Shown: positions 14,325 to 22,117 of the stretch, piece by piece
Position numbering within the stretch: position 1 is the stretch's first letter
How the letters are laid out: every line of letters begins with the position of its first letter
Source: Tumebacillus_A lipolyticus
Lineage (GTDB): Bacteria > Bacillota > Bacilli > Tumebacillales > Tumebacillaceae
Direction: 5' to 3'
Assembly: GCF_042682745.1 (NCBI RefSeq)
Contig: NZ_JBHUIO010000002.1
Span: 620,001-684,000 of the forward strand
DNA length: 64,000 nt
Position numbers and translations under genes: made by a program
Notes under the pieces: model-generated
The model's database searches: none
What the model was told of the DNA's origin: nothing
The model's input: only the letters and a program-made list of their open reading frames with translations

Positions 14325-14778
14325 ACTTGCCACTTGCCACTTGCCACTTGCCACTTGCCACTTGCCACTTGCCACTTGCCACTTGCCACTTGCCACTTGC
14401 CACTTGCCACTTGCCACTTGCCACTTGCCACTTGCCACTTGCCACTTGCCTCTTGCCACTTGCCTCTTGCCTCTTGCCTCTTGCCTCTTGCCTCTTGCCT
14501 CTTGCCTCTTGCCTCTTGCCACTTGCCACTTGCCTCTTGCCTCTTGCCTCTTGCCACTTGCCACTTGCCACTTGCCACTTGCCACTTGCCACTTGCCACT
14601 TGCCACTTGCCACTTGCCACTTGCCACTTGCCACTTGCCACTTGCCACTTGCCACTTGCCACTTGCCACTTGCCTCTTGCCTCTTGCCTCTTGCCACTTG
14701 CCACTTGCCACTTGCCACTTGCCACTTGCCACTTGCCACTTGCCTCTTGCCTCTTGCCTCTTGCCTCTTGCCACTTGC
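14324..14778. repeat. Heptanucleotide array of 65 units in two variants
   Basis: Sixty-five exact 7-bp units of form CNCTTGC, where N is A or T. Writing the units as A or T, the order is A18 T1 A1 T8 A2 T3 A17 T3 A7 T4 A1. No unit differs anywhere else. Homogeneous blocks indicate slippage or unequal exchange. Because 7 is not a multiple of 3 and no unit makes a stop, several reading frames on both strands stay open, but none has a plausible protein. The minus strand has GG every 7 nt. It lies between a terminator (14883-14910) and the csoR promoter, with no gene inside. Confidence 0.97.
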
Positions 14779-14882
14779 CTCTCACGCACCGGCCCGGTTA
14801 CCCTTTGGCAGCACTCACCAGGGTCGCTTCTTCACATATGGTCTGTAAGCGCAGGATGGTTGATACGAGCCGCCCAAATCAA

Positions 14883-14910
14883 AAAGCCAAGGGTCTACGC
14901 CCTTGGCTTT
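14883..14910 (-). terminator. Terminator of the 6-TM chemoreceptor gene
   Basis: AAAGCCAAGGG (14883-14893) and CCCTTGGCTTT (14900-14910) form a perfect stem with a T-run on the minus strand, 18 bp after the stop codon. Positions 14779-14882 hold no gene. Confidence 0.85.
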
Positions 14911-14928
14911 CCGTCACATTCAACTCAG

Positions 14929-16392
14929 CTATTTTTGAAACTGGTCCATCATCTCATCGAGCGTGGACGATATTTTCTCCAGCTCTTCCGACACTTTGAC
15001 CACCTCTTCAGAAGCGGTGATCGCCTTGTCCGTTTCGACCGACATCTCCTCCGCGGCACCCGATTGCTCATACGCCGCTTCCTCGACGATGCGCACCATC
15101 TCGCTCATCGAGGACACGCTGGAAGCGATCATCTCAAACTCTTCGGAGATCTGCTCACCCTTCGTTCGAATCTTATCGGTCGTATCTTTGAGCTCGTTCG
15201 ACTTCTCTGCCACCGCATCCGATTCATCGCGAATCTTATCGAGAATCTGCGCGATCTTCGACGTTGCAGATGCAGTCTCATCGGCAAGCGACCTGATCTC
15301 ACCTGTCACCACCGCAAAGCCTCGACCTGCTTCCCCAGCGCGCGCCGATTCGATCGCAGCGTTGAGCGCCAGCAGATTGGTCTGCTGCGAAATGTTGACG
15401 ATGATGTCGATGATCTGCGCGATGTTTTTCGTCTCCGCCTGCAGATTTTTGACCTTTTCCGCATTTTCGTTGGCGGTGAGAAACGCACCTTGGGTCACAT
15501 CCATGATCTCGCGCACTCTGGTCGTTCCTTCGCCGACTGAGCGCTTCACTTCTACGTTTTTCTCCGACAGCGAAGAGGAATAGGCGCTGACCTGCTGAGC
15601 GAGCCCGGCGACGTTTTGAATCCCGACAGCCGTCTCCTGCAAAGCTGCCGAAGCGTGTGTGGAGGAGCTCGCGACCGTTTTCGCTTCCTTCAGCACCTCT
15701 TCCGCTGTCAGCTGCAGCTTTTTCGACAGGCTGCGCATCTTGTCTGTCGCCACCGACAGCTCTTCGTTGCGCACCGAGATATCTCTGATCAACTCTTCTG
15801 TCTTTTCCTGCTCTGCATGGAGCAGGCTGCGCTGCGTAAACTCTTTGCGCAGCTCATTCTCCTGCATGTAACAGGTGAACATGCCCGCCAGATTGGTCGA
15901 AGCGATGAAGAACAGATCGGTCACCAGCTGCATGTTCGACTCCATCGTCATGATCGCCACAACCAGATAGGCGGCGAAAATCATCCAAGCGAGCACGCTC
16001 GCATAGACGAAGCGCAAACGAGACATCGTGTAGATAAAAATGAGCAACATCATCATGCCATAATAGAGATAGGATGCCTGTGGTGCCAAGTACATCATAT
16101 AGACCAGACTTAATCCGGAGACGGCCGGGAAGAGCAGCAGCAGCGGCTGCATCATGCGCTCAAAAGATTTCGTGTAGGAGAGCGCAAACGCCAGCAATGT
16201 TAGCGGAATCGTCAAGGCAAAGCGAAGGAACCAAAACTGGCTTTTCACCTCTGGTACGAGCCATACGTCCAGTACGGCAAAGATGAGCGACAAGCCTAGA
16301 CCCATCAACAAACCCATGCGTGCCAGATTGATCGACTTGAGAAAAAAGTCGTGCTGGAACGCGATCTCTTGTACTCTTCGTTCGTTCGTCAC
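14929..16392 (-). CDS. Methyl-accepting chemotaxis protein with multi-TM N-terminus
   Basis: A 487-aa chemoreceptor-like protein. The first ~190 residues contain about six hydrophobic helices (LARMGLLMGLGLSLIFAVLD, FALTIPLTLLAFALSY, PLLLLFPAVSGLSLVYMMYL, YYGMMMLLIFIYTM and others) with only short loops, and no extracellular ligand domain or recognisable HAMP. The C-terminal half is a signalling domain with the tip region IVNISQQTNLLALNAAIESARAGEAGRGFAVVT. It should control CheA, sensing something within or near the membrane. The start is a GTG at 16392, 6 nt after AGGGGTGG. It is monocistronic, with a terminator downstream. Confidence 0.9.
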   Translation of the reverse strand: MTNERRVQEIAFQHDFFLKSINLARMGLLMGLGLSLIFAVLDVWLVPEVKSQFWFLRFALTIPLTLLAFALSYTKSFERMMQPLLLLFPAVSGLSLVYMMYLAPQASYLYYGMMMLLIFIYTMSRLRFVYASVLAWMIFAAYLVVAIMTMESNMQLVTDLFFIASTNLAGMFTCYMQENELRKEFTQRSLLHAEQEKTEELIRDISVRNEELSVATDKMRSLSKKLQLTAEEVLKEAKTVASSSTHASAALQETAVGIQNVAGLAQQVSAYSSSLSEKNVEVKRSVGEGTTRVREIMDVTQGAFLTANENAEKVKNLQAETKNIAQIIDIIVNISQQTNLLALNAAIESARAGEAGRGFAVVTGEIRSLADETASATSKIAQILDKIRDESDAVAEKSNELKDTTDKIRTKGEQISEEFEMIASSVSSMSEMVRIVEEAAYEQSGAAEEMSVETDKAITASEEVVKVSEELEKISSTLDEMMDQFQK

Positions 16393-16460
16393 TTTTCCAC
16401 CCCTATAAAAGGTTTCAATCCATACTAATTATAGGCTTTTTTTAACTCCATTTCCATAGA

Positions 16461-16485
16461 AAAAACCGAGGTGAAATCACCTCGG
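16461..16485 (-). terminator. Terminator of the TetR-controlled membrane operon
   Basis: CCGAGGTGA (16466-16474) and TCACCTCGG (16477-16485) form a perfect 9-bp stem followed on the minus strand by a T-run, 7 bp after the stop at 16492. Confidence 0.85.
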
Positions 16486-16491
16486 CTTTGC

Positions 16492-17148
16492 TTATGCCAG
16501 CTTCCGTTGCAAAGCTCTGCGCTGTGCGAGCGCGTAGCCGTAGTAGATCAGTCCGATCCCGATCGAGTTGGCGATCGGAAGCATCTGCGGCAGATCGAAG
16601 CGGGTGATCGTGCCGCCCATCGCGATGATCAAAGCACCGATCCCGATCCACAGCCCCGACTTCGAGCGGCGGACGACCGCGGTGAACAACGCCCCACCGA
16701 TCAGCGCCAAACTGCCCGGAATGGTCAAGATCGGCGAAAATACGCGAACGTCGCTCGGCAATGCGGCGCCACCGATCTCGCCTTGCGCGCCTTCCAACAC
16801 GGCCAGATCGACTGGCACGGTCAGCGCTTTGAACAGCATCACCAGCGTGACGCCGATGACAAAAACCAAAAATACATTAGCCCATCTTGGTTTCAGCGTA
16901 AAATACAGCTGTCCAGCTCCCAAAAAGGCGACCAGCGACGCGGCAGCAACATACCACAGACGATAGACAGTCTCATCCCACCCGAAGAGATAGGACCACG
17001 CGCTGCCAAACGCGCTGACGCAGTATAGGAAGAAACCGATCAGCCACACGAGTTGATTCATCTTGCGCTTCGCGACCCACTCCTGCAGGATCTGCACGGC
17101 GAAGAAGCCGGCGAGCAAGGTCGCAAACGTCCATAATACCAGATTCAT
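16492..17148 (-). CDS. Seven-TM integral membrane protein of unknown function
   Basis: A 218-aa protein with about seven hydrophobic helices, for example LWTFATLLAGFFAVQIL, LVWLIGFFLYCVSAFGSAW, YVAAASLVAFLGAGQLYF and VFLVFVIGVTLVMLF. No catalytic motif is visible. I do not recognise the family; related proteins are usually annotated only as hypothetical membrane proteins. It follows the CopD-like gene by 16 bp, and its ATG comes after AGAGG, so they form a two-gene operon. Regulation is probably by the TetR encoded upstream. Confidence 0.7.
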   Translation of the reverse strand: MNLVLWTFATLLAGFFAVQILQEWVAKRKMNQLVWLIGFFLYCVSAFGSAWSYLFGWDETVYRLWYVAAASLVAFLGAGQLYFTLKPRWANVFLVFVIGVTLVMLFKALTVPVDLAVLEGAQGEIGGAALPSDVRVFSPILTIPGSLALIGGALFTAVVRRSKSGLWIGIGALIIAMGGTITRFDLPQMLPIANSIGIGLIYYGYALAQRRALQRKLA

Positions 17149-17164
17149 TTCATAAGCCTCTTTT

Positions 17165-17614
17165 CTAGGAGATCTTCAGCGAAACTACACCCATCACGAC
17201 GAGAATCCCGCATACAGAAACCATCATGAACGCCCGGTATGGCAAGGTAGCCTGCGAGACCTCCGTCCCTTCTGCAGCCGTGAGACGCTTCTTTAAGCGG
17301 CTGCCAACCCAAGTGAGTGCGATCGTGGAAAACAGCACCACCGTCCCGCCCCACTGCTCCATGAACGTGAGCCAAAACGGTTTCATGTCGCGTTCGATCC
17401 CCATCTGAACGATCATGATCGCACCGGAGATCAGCACGAGCAACGCGCTTGGATGAAGCAGTCGATTCGCAAGTTTAAGATAGGTTGAAACCTGCGCCTT
17501 CACTGCCTCGCCAGCGCTCTGCTTGATCGAAACCAACAAGAAGCTCAACATGACCAAGCCGCCAAACCACAGCGCCAAGCTGGTCAAATGCAAAAAGAGC
17601 AACCAATCTTGCAT
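17165..17614 (-). CDS. Four-TM membrane protein, CopD/DUF2269-like
   Basis: A 149-aa protein with four hydrophobic helices. The first helix carries a histidine (LLFLHLTSLALWFGGLVMLS) and a second histidine precedes TM2 (LLHPSALLVLISGAIMIV). This pattern of HxxxxxxWxGG and an LHP segment is seen in CopD-type and DUF2269 membrane proteins, some of which bind haem or metal. The functional assignment is weak. It is the first gene of a two-gene operon. Directly upstream is a consensus promoter with a perfect 20-bp palindrome (17641-17691), so it is very likely repressed by the adjacent TetR protein. Confidence 0.65.
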   Translation of the reverse strand: MQDWLLFLHLTSLALWFGGLVMLSFLLVSIKQSAGEAVKAQVSTYLKLANRLLHPSALLVLISGAIMIVQMGIERDMKPFWLTFMEQWGGTVVLFSTIALTWVGSRLKKRLTAAEGTEVSQATLPYRAFMMVSVCGILVVMGVVSLKIS

Positions 17615-17640
17615 ATGATTCCCCCCGATTTCATGCGAGT

Positions 17641-17691
17641 ATCCGACACTAGTGTCGGATTGATTATCACATAGCGCTCGCTTTCAGTCAA
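17641..17691 (-). promoter_or_regulatory. Promoter and perfect palindromic operator (TetR site)
   Basis: On the minus strand TTGACT (17686-17691), 17 nt and GATAAT (17663-17668) make a strong promoter. Immediately downstream is ATCCGACACTAGTGTCGGAT (17641-17660), a perfect 20-bp palindrome. The -35 overlaps the stop codon of the TetR gene. Placement at the transcription start of the membrane operon fits direct repression. Confidence 0.8.
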
Positions 17692-18274
17692 GATCACTTT
17701 CATGTCTTTGAATCCCTTGATAGAGCAGGTCGAAGATCAGCTCGCTCCATCGCTCTTCCGGCAGGTTTTCGACGTTGGGCAGCAGAATCGAATGAAACAC
17801 CATCGAAGCGAGCAAGGAAGTCGGTGCATCTTGACGCACGCTTCCCTGTTCTTTCGCCTTTTCGAACGCGTTCGTCAAGAGCTCCATCAAGCGATGATGA
17901 TCTTTCGCGAGCTGTTCGAGCGCCTCTGCGATCCGCTCAGAACGGGCGCTCGCCTTTTTCAATGCGGGCATCGACTGGACGAGTTGGTGAATCTGCGAGT
18001 AGGTGTGGAACGTGCGAACCATCCCTTTGATCTGGGAGCACGCATCCTCGCATTGCGACAGCTGCTCGCACTCGACCATCATCTTTTCCATCACATCTGT
18101 CATACAGGCCACGATCAGCTCTTCTTTGGAGGAAAAGTGGTCGTACAACGTGCTACGACCGACACCGATGCGCAGAGCGAGCGCAGAGAAGCTGAACCCA
18201 TCGTACCCTTTTTCTCGCAGGAGTGACTCTGTCGCTTTCATCAGATCGCTCCGCTCTACTTTTTTCCTGACCAA
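17684..18274 (-). CDS. TetR/AcrR-family transcriptional regulator
   Basis: A 196-aa regulator. The N-terminal helix-turn-helix domain reads LMKATESLLREKGYDGFSFS followed by ALRIGVGRSTLYDHFSSKEE, the TetR signature. The C-terminal ~140 residues are a helical ligand-binding and dimer domain. It starts with a TTG at 18274 after AAGGGG. It lies 18 bp after recQ and may be co-transcribed with it. The membrane operon that starts 70 bp downstream has a perfect palindrome at its promoter, which is the obvious target. The ligand is unknown. Confidence 0.92.
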   Translation of the reverse strand: MVRKKVERSDLMKATESLLREKGYDGFSFSALALRIGVGRSTLYDHFSSKEELIVACMTDVMEKMMVECEQLSQCEDACSQIKGMVRTFHTYSQIHQLVQSMPALKKASARSERIAEALEQLAKDHHRLMELLTNAFEKAKEQGSVRQDAPTSLLASMVFHSILLPNVENLPEERWSELIFDLLYQGIQRHESDLD

Positions 18275-18292
18275 TCGCGTCCCCTTCTTTCT

Positions 18293-20425
18293 TTACTGGT
18301 GTTGCATCGAGCGCTTGCACAGCATTCCTTTGATCGCAAAATAGTCAACCTCTGGCGGCAGCGCTTCTTTGAGCGGCTTGAGCGTCTCGGCGCCGAGCTG
18401 ATCGATCGCCTCCGCGATCAAACGCTCCTGCTCCGGCGGCACGATCCGCTCCCACTCGACCTCTTTCCCTTCCGATATGGCCCGAATGATATGGTCTTGG
18501 ACGGTGATCAGCTTCAGTTCGCGCTCCGCTGCCACCTCCGCCACAGTCAATCCCTGTGCGAACAGTTCATACGAGCGAAGGTGGCTGGGCACCTCTTCCT
18601 CCCGCGTTGAAGCCTGCTCGATCGGCTGTCGCTTCGGCAAACTTCCCCGCTCGCTGGCATACGCCTGCAACAGCGCTAAAAAAGGAGCTCCGTAGCGAGC
18701 CATCTTGCCCTCGCCGATCCCTTTGACCTTCAGCATCTCGCGCTCATCTGTCGGGCACTGTTCGCTCATCTCCCGCAGCGTGCTGTCGGGGAAGATGATG
18801 TAGGGAGGAACCTTTTCCCGCTGCGAGATCTCTTTGCGCAGCTCGCGCAGGCGCTCGAACAGATCGCTGTCGATCGGAGCTCGTTCGCTGCGCACTCTGA
18901 CCTTTTGCAACACGTTCGCCTGGCCTTTCAACACCTGCAGTGCCTTTCCAGCCAACCGCACCACCGGATATTGCCCGTCGCTAAGCACAAGATATCCTTC
19001 TGCGATCAACACGTGGATCAGGTCGCCGATCTCCTTCTCTTTGTACGATTTCATCAGCCCATAGGTCGGCAGCTGGTCAAATCCGAACTGCAACACCTTT
19101 TTGTTCGCCGACCCTTTTAACACCTGCGCGACGAGCGTGACGCCAAAGCGCTCCTTCATCCGATAGATGCAGGAAAAGATCTTTTGCGCGTCCACGGTGA
19201 TATCCTTCACTTCGCTGTCATCCTGACAATTCGAACAGACGCCGCACGGCACCTTCGGCGATTCGTCAAAATACTCGACGATATAATTGCGCAAGCAGCG
19301 CGTGGTATGGCAGAAATCGACCATGAGCTGCAACTTTTTATATTCGGACGCCTTTCGTTCAACGGCGGCCGTCCCTTGCTCGATCAGAAACTTTTGCAGT
19401 TGCACATCTTGCGGATGATACAGCAGCACGCATTCGCTCTGCTCGCCATCGCGTCCTGCCCGTCCGGCCTCCTGATAGTACGACTCCATGTTCTTCGGCA
19501 AATTGACGTGGAGCACAAATCGAACGTTCGATTTATCGATCCCCATGCCAAATGCGTTGGTGGCGACCATGATGCGAATATCATCATACAAGAACTGCTC
19601 CTGGTACGTCGATTTCTCCTCATCGCTCAGCCCGGCATGATACTTTCCGACCGCAAAGCCGCGAGCGCTCAGCTCCTGATGCAGCGCATCCACCTCTTTG
19701 CGAGTGCCCGCATAGATGATGCCCGCCTGCTCGCGATGCTGTTCGAGGTAGTGCAGAACATAGTCGCGTTTGTTTTCGCCGCGCAAGATCGCAAACTTCA
19801 GGTTCTCGCGGTCAAACCCGGTCACGAATGTCTGGGTCGGATCGATCTGGAGCAGACGAACGATGTCCTGCGTGACCTCGCCTGTTGCGGTGGCGGTAAA
19901 CGCGGTGAGCAGCGGGCGCTCAGGCAGTGCTTTTAACACGCTGGGGATGGCGAGGTAGCTTGGACGAAAATCATGTCCCCATTGGGAGATGCAGTGCGCT
20001 TCGTCGATGGCGATCATCGAGATCGGCAACGTTTGCAGCTGGGAGCGGAATCGATCCGAATCGAGTCGCTCCGGGGCGATGTAGATCAGCTTGTACGCGC
20101 CAAGCTTGGCCGCTTCCATCCGCTCTTCCGCCTCCGATTGCGTGAGCGACGAATTGATGGCGCAAGCGGAGATCCCGATGCTTTGCAGAGCGTCCACCTG
20201 ATCTTTCATCAGGGAGATCAGCGGAGAGATCACGACGGTAACGCCGGGCAGGAGCAGGGCGGGGATCTGATAGCAGATCGACTTCCCCCCGCCGGTCGGC
20301 ATGATTCCCAACACATCATGACCGCTCAAGATGCTGGTGATGATCCGTTCCTGTCCTTCGCGAAACGAATCGTACCCGTAGTATTTCTTGAGCAGTTGTA
20401 GGGCTTGTTCGAACACGGACAACAC
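18293..20425 (-). CDS. recQ: ATP-dependent DNA helicase RecQ
   Basis: A 710-aa RecQ helicase. It has Walker A (GIMPTGGGKSICYQIPALLL), DEAH (IDEAHCISQWGHDFRPSYL), the helicase C motif VRFVLHVNLPKNMESYYQEAGRAGRDG, an RQC zinc site CLRNYIVEYFDESPKVPCGVCSNC, an HRDC domain (LFERLRELRKEISQREKVPPYIIFPDSTLREM) and a C-terminal HTH_40-type extension with LFAQGLTVAEVAAERELKLITVQDHI. It unwinds DNA 3' to 5' in recombinational repair. The start is probably a GTG at 20425. The C-terminal HTH extension is common in Bacillales RecQ1-type proteins. Confidence 0.95.
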   Translation of the reverse strand: MLSVFEQALQLLKKYYGYDSFREGQERIITSILSGHDVLGIMPTGGGKSICYQIPALLLPGVTVVISPLISLMKDQVDALQSIGISACAINSSLTQSEAEERMEAAKLGAYKLIYIAPERLDSDRFRSQLQTLPISMIAIDEAHCISQWGHDFRPSYLAIPSVLKALPERPLLTAFTATATGEVTQDIVRLLQIDPTQTFVTGFDRENLKFAILRGENKRDYVLHYLEQHREQAGIIYAGTRKEVDALHQELSARGFAVGKYHAGLSDEEKSTYQEQFLYDDIRIMVATNAFGMGIDKSNVRFVLHVNLPKNMESYYQEAGRAGRDGEQSECVLLYHPQDVQLQKFLIEQGTAAVERKASEYKKLQLMVDFCHTTRCLRNYIVEYFDESPKVPCGVCSNCQDDSEVKDITVDAQKIFSCIYRMKERFGVTLVAQVLKGSANKKVLQFGFDQLPTYGLMKSYKEKEIGDLIHVLIAEGYLVLSDGQYPVVRLAGKALQVLKGQANVLQKVRVRSERAPIDSDLFERLRELRKEISQREKVPPYIIFPDSTLREMSEQCPTDEREMLKVKGIGEGKMARYGAPFLALLQAYASERGSLPKRQPIEQASTREEEVPSHLRSYELFAQGLTVAEVAAERELKLITVQDHIIRAISEGKEVEWERIVPPEQERLIAEAIDQLGAETLKPLKEALPPEVDYFAIKGMLCKRSMQHQ

Positions 20426-20449
20426 CTCGCTTCCCTTTATCCTACCATA

Positions 20450-20486
20450 AAAAAAGCATCAAAGACGGTCGAGTGTCTTTGATGCT
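20450..20486 (-). terminator. Terminator of dacF
   Basis: AGCATCAAAGAC (20455-20466) and GTCTTTGATGCT (20475-20486) form a perfect 12-bp stem with a T-run on the minus strand. It lies 31 bp after the dacF stop. Confidence 0.88.
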
Positions 20487-20517
20487 CTCCATAGATTTTC
20501 CCCGATCGAACCGCTCG

Positions 20518-21723
20518 TCAGCGCCCGAACGACAACCAGCTTTCCACCGTCCGCTTAAACAGCGTCCACATGCTCGCCTTGCCCACATCCAGCCCGGCGA
20601 CGAGGTCCGCTTTGGCGATCTCTTGCTCATCCTTTTTAATGACGACAGATCCTACGATCTGCCCCTTTTGGATCGGAGCTTTGACTTCGTTTAAGCGAAT
20701 CTCCTGACGGTAGGCGGTCTGCTTCTCTCCTTTTTTCATCAGCACCCCGACCGTATCGGTCGTGATGATCGGAAGATAGGGGACGCCGCCTTTGTCGATG
20801 CGAACTTGCTGGACGACCTGACCTGGCTTATACAGCACTTCCGACTTGTAATTGGCGAACGCATAATCGATCATCTGTGAGATTTCTGCGTTCCGAACAG
20901 GGGAGGTCGGCGCCCCCATCGCGACTGCGATCACGCGAAAACCGTTTCGTTTGGCCGTCGCGGAGAGACAGTATTTCGCCTCTGCCGTATACCCGGTCTT
21001 CAGCCCGTCCATCCCGTTGTAAAAGCGCACCAATTTGTTGGTGTTGACGAGCCAGAAAGGTTTCTCGCTCGATTTGCGCAGATGATCTTGGTAGACCCCC
21101 GTGTATTTTGTCACCTCTTCATGCTTCAACAGCTCGCGCGACATCAGCGCGACATCATGTGCGGACGTGAAATGGTTCTCGACCGGAAGCCCGTTCACAT
21201 TGCGAAAGCTCGTGTTTTTACATCCGAGCTGTGCGGCCCGCTCATTCATCATTTGCACAAAGTTCTCTTCCGATCCGGCCAGATGTTCTGCCACCGCGAC
21301 GGCCGCATCGTTGCCAGAGGCGAGCGCGATGCCTTTAAACATCTCGTCGAGCGTCATCTCCTCGCCCACTTCTAAAAAGATTTGTGAGCCGCCCATGCTC
21401 GCCGCGTTTTCGCTGGTTCTGATTCGATCACTCCATTTTACCTTGCCGTTTCCCACCGCTTCTAAGATCAAAAGCATCGTCATCACTTTGGTCACCGATG
21501 CTGGTGGAAGCTTCTGATGCGCGTTTTTTTCAAACAAGACGGTGCCTGTCGCCTGATCCATCAGCACAGCCGAAGTGGATTGCTTCGCGAGATTCACTTG
21601 TGCGGCCTGTTGCTTCTGCTTCGTTTCGGCCGCTGAGGCAACGCCTGTAAATGACGCGAACATAAGTGCCGTAGCACAGAGCAGGGCTGTCCATCTCCGT
21701 CCCAAACCTCTTGTGAGAGACAT
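20518..21723 (-). CDS. dacF: D-alanyl-D-alanine carboxypeptidase, DacF-like
   Basis: A 401-aa low-molecular-weight penicillin-binding protein of family S11. A signal peptide (RWTALLCATALMFASFTGVASA) is followed by the active-site motifs SVTK (SxxK, in LPPASVTKVMTM), SGN (ALASGNDAAVAV) and KTG (MDGLKTGYTAEAKYC). A C-terminal PBP5-C beta domain and a weakly amphipathic tail (MWTLFKRTVESWLSFGR) would tether it to the membrane. It trims stem peptides of peptidoglycan. Synteny (downstream of pdp) and a sigma-F/G-like promoter identify it as DacF. The ATG at 21723 follows GGGAGG. It is not adjacent to spoIIAA as it is in B. subtilis. Confidence 0.92.
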   Translation of the reverse strand: MSLTRGLGRRWTALLCATALMFASFTGVASAAETKQKQQAAQVNLAKQSTSAVLMDQATGTVLFEKNAHQKLPPASVTKVMTMLLILEAVGNGKVKWSDRIRTSENAASMGGSQIFLEVGEEMTLDEMFKGIALASGNDAAVAVAEHLAGSEENFVQMMNERAAQLGCKNTSFRNVNGLPVENHFTSAHDVALMSRELLKHEEVTKYTGVYQDHLRKSSEKPFWLVNTNKLVRFYNGMDGLKTGYTAEAKYCLSATAKRNGFRVIAVAMGAPTSPVRNAEISQMIDYAFANYKSEVLYKPGQVVQQVRIDKGGVPYLPIITTDTVGVLMKKGEKQTAYRQEIRLNEVKAPIQKGQIVGSVVIKKDEQEIAKADLVAGLDVGKASMWTLFKRTVESWLSFGR

Positions 21724-21768
21724 CGCAAATCCTCCCTTAAACTCATTTCGGTATACAAAAAGCATTTG

Positions 21769-21798
21769 TAGCATGCTTCCAGAGTGGGAGTTTTATTC
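21769..21798 (-). promoter_or_regulatory. Candidate sigma-F/sigma-G promoter of dacF
   Basis: On the minus strand GAATA (21794-21798), exactly 18 nt and CATGCTA (21769-21775) match the forespore consensus GHATR-N18-CATHMTA at all but one position. It starts ~45 nt before the dacF start. DacF is known to be sigma-F dependent in B. subtilis. Confidence 0.6.
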
Positions 21799-21802
21799 CA
21801 TG

Positions 21803-21824
21803 AAAAAACCCCTCAGATGAGGGG
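21803..21824 (-). terminator. Terminator of the DUF1540 gene
   Basis: CCCCTCA (21809-21815) and TGAGGGG (21818-21824) form a perfect stem, with a T-run (A-run at 21803-21808) on the minus strand, 7 bp after the stop. Confidence 0.8.
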
Positions 21825-21830
21825 CTTTGA

Positions 21831-22046
21831 TCAGTGTTGGGAATCATGTCGTTCGCGATATTCTTCCTTGTTCAGTCCCGAATCCGCTCGATAGTGATCA
21901 CGGTATTCATAGGTTCCACACATCGTTCCCTTGTTCGTCCCGACCACATCGTTTCCGTTCGAGGTCACCTCGATCTGCTGCGCGGAACATGCGGTTTCTT
22001 TGTTGTATACGCATTCTTCCACCTGGCATTTTACACCTTCTGGCAT
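21831..22046 (-). CDS. DUF1540 domain small cysteine protein
   Basis: A 71-aa protein with four cysteines in the DUF1540 arrangement: VKCQVEECVYN, TACSAQQIEVTS and KGTMCGTYE. The cysteines probably bind a metal. The tail is charged (DHYRADSGLNKEEYRERHD). The ATG at 22046 follows AGGGGG; an in-frame GTG lies three codons earlier. Function is unknown. A sigma-F/G-like promoter match upstream (22069-22098) suggests expression in the forespore, but it would leave a leader of only about 15 nt. Confidence 0.8.
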   Translation of the reverse strand: MPEGVKCQVEECVYNKETACSAQQIEVTSNGNDVVGTNKGTMCGTYEYRDHYRADSGLNKEEYRERHDSQH

Positions 22047-22068
22047 TCCACTCACCCCCTATGGAGCT

Positions 22069-22098
22069 TATTCTTGCCAGAAGAAATCACACATATTC
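22069..22098 (-). promoter_or_regulatory. Candidate sigma-F/sigma-G promoter of the DUF1540 gene
   Basis: On the minus strand GAATA (22094-22098), 18 nt and AAGAATA (22069-22075). The spacing is exact and the -10 matches 5 of 7. The same geometry occurs before dacF and spoVAC. Confidence 0.35.
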
Positions 22099-22117
22099 TG
22101 CCTTTGGTTGGAGAGGA

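Noticed and set aside
14223..14778. CRISPR array.
   Set aside because: Units are 6-7 bp, directly abutting, with no spacers and no cas genes.
14187..15540. Long open frames on both strands through the satellite region, up to 447 aa.
   Set aside because: They are open only because the 6- and 7-bp units contain no stop. They give monotonous repeats and run into the antisense strand of the chemoreceptor gene.
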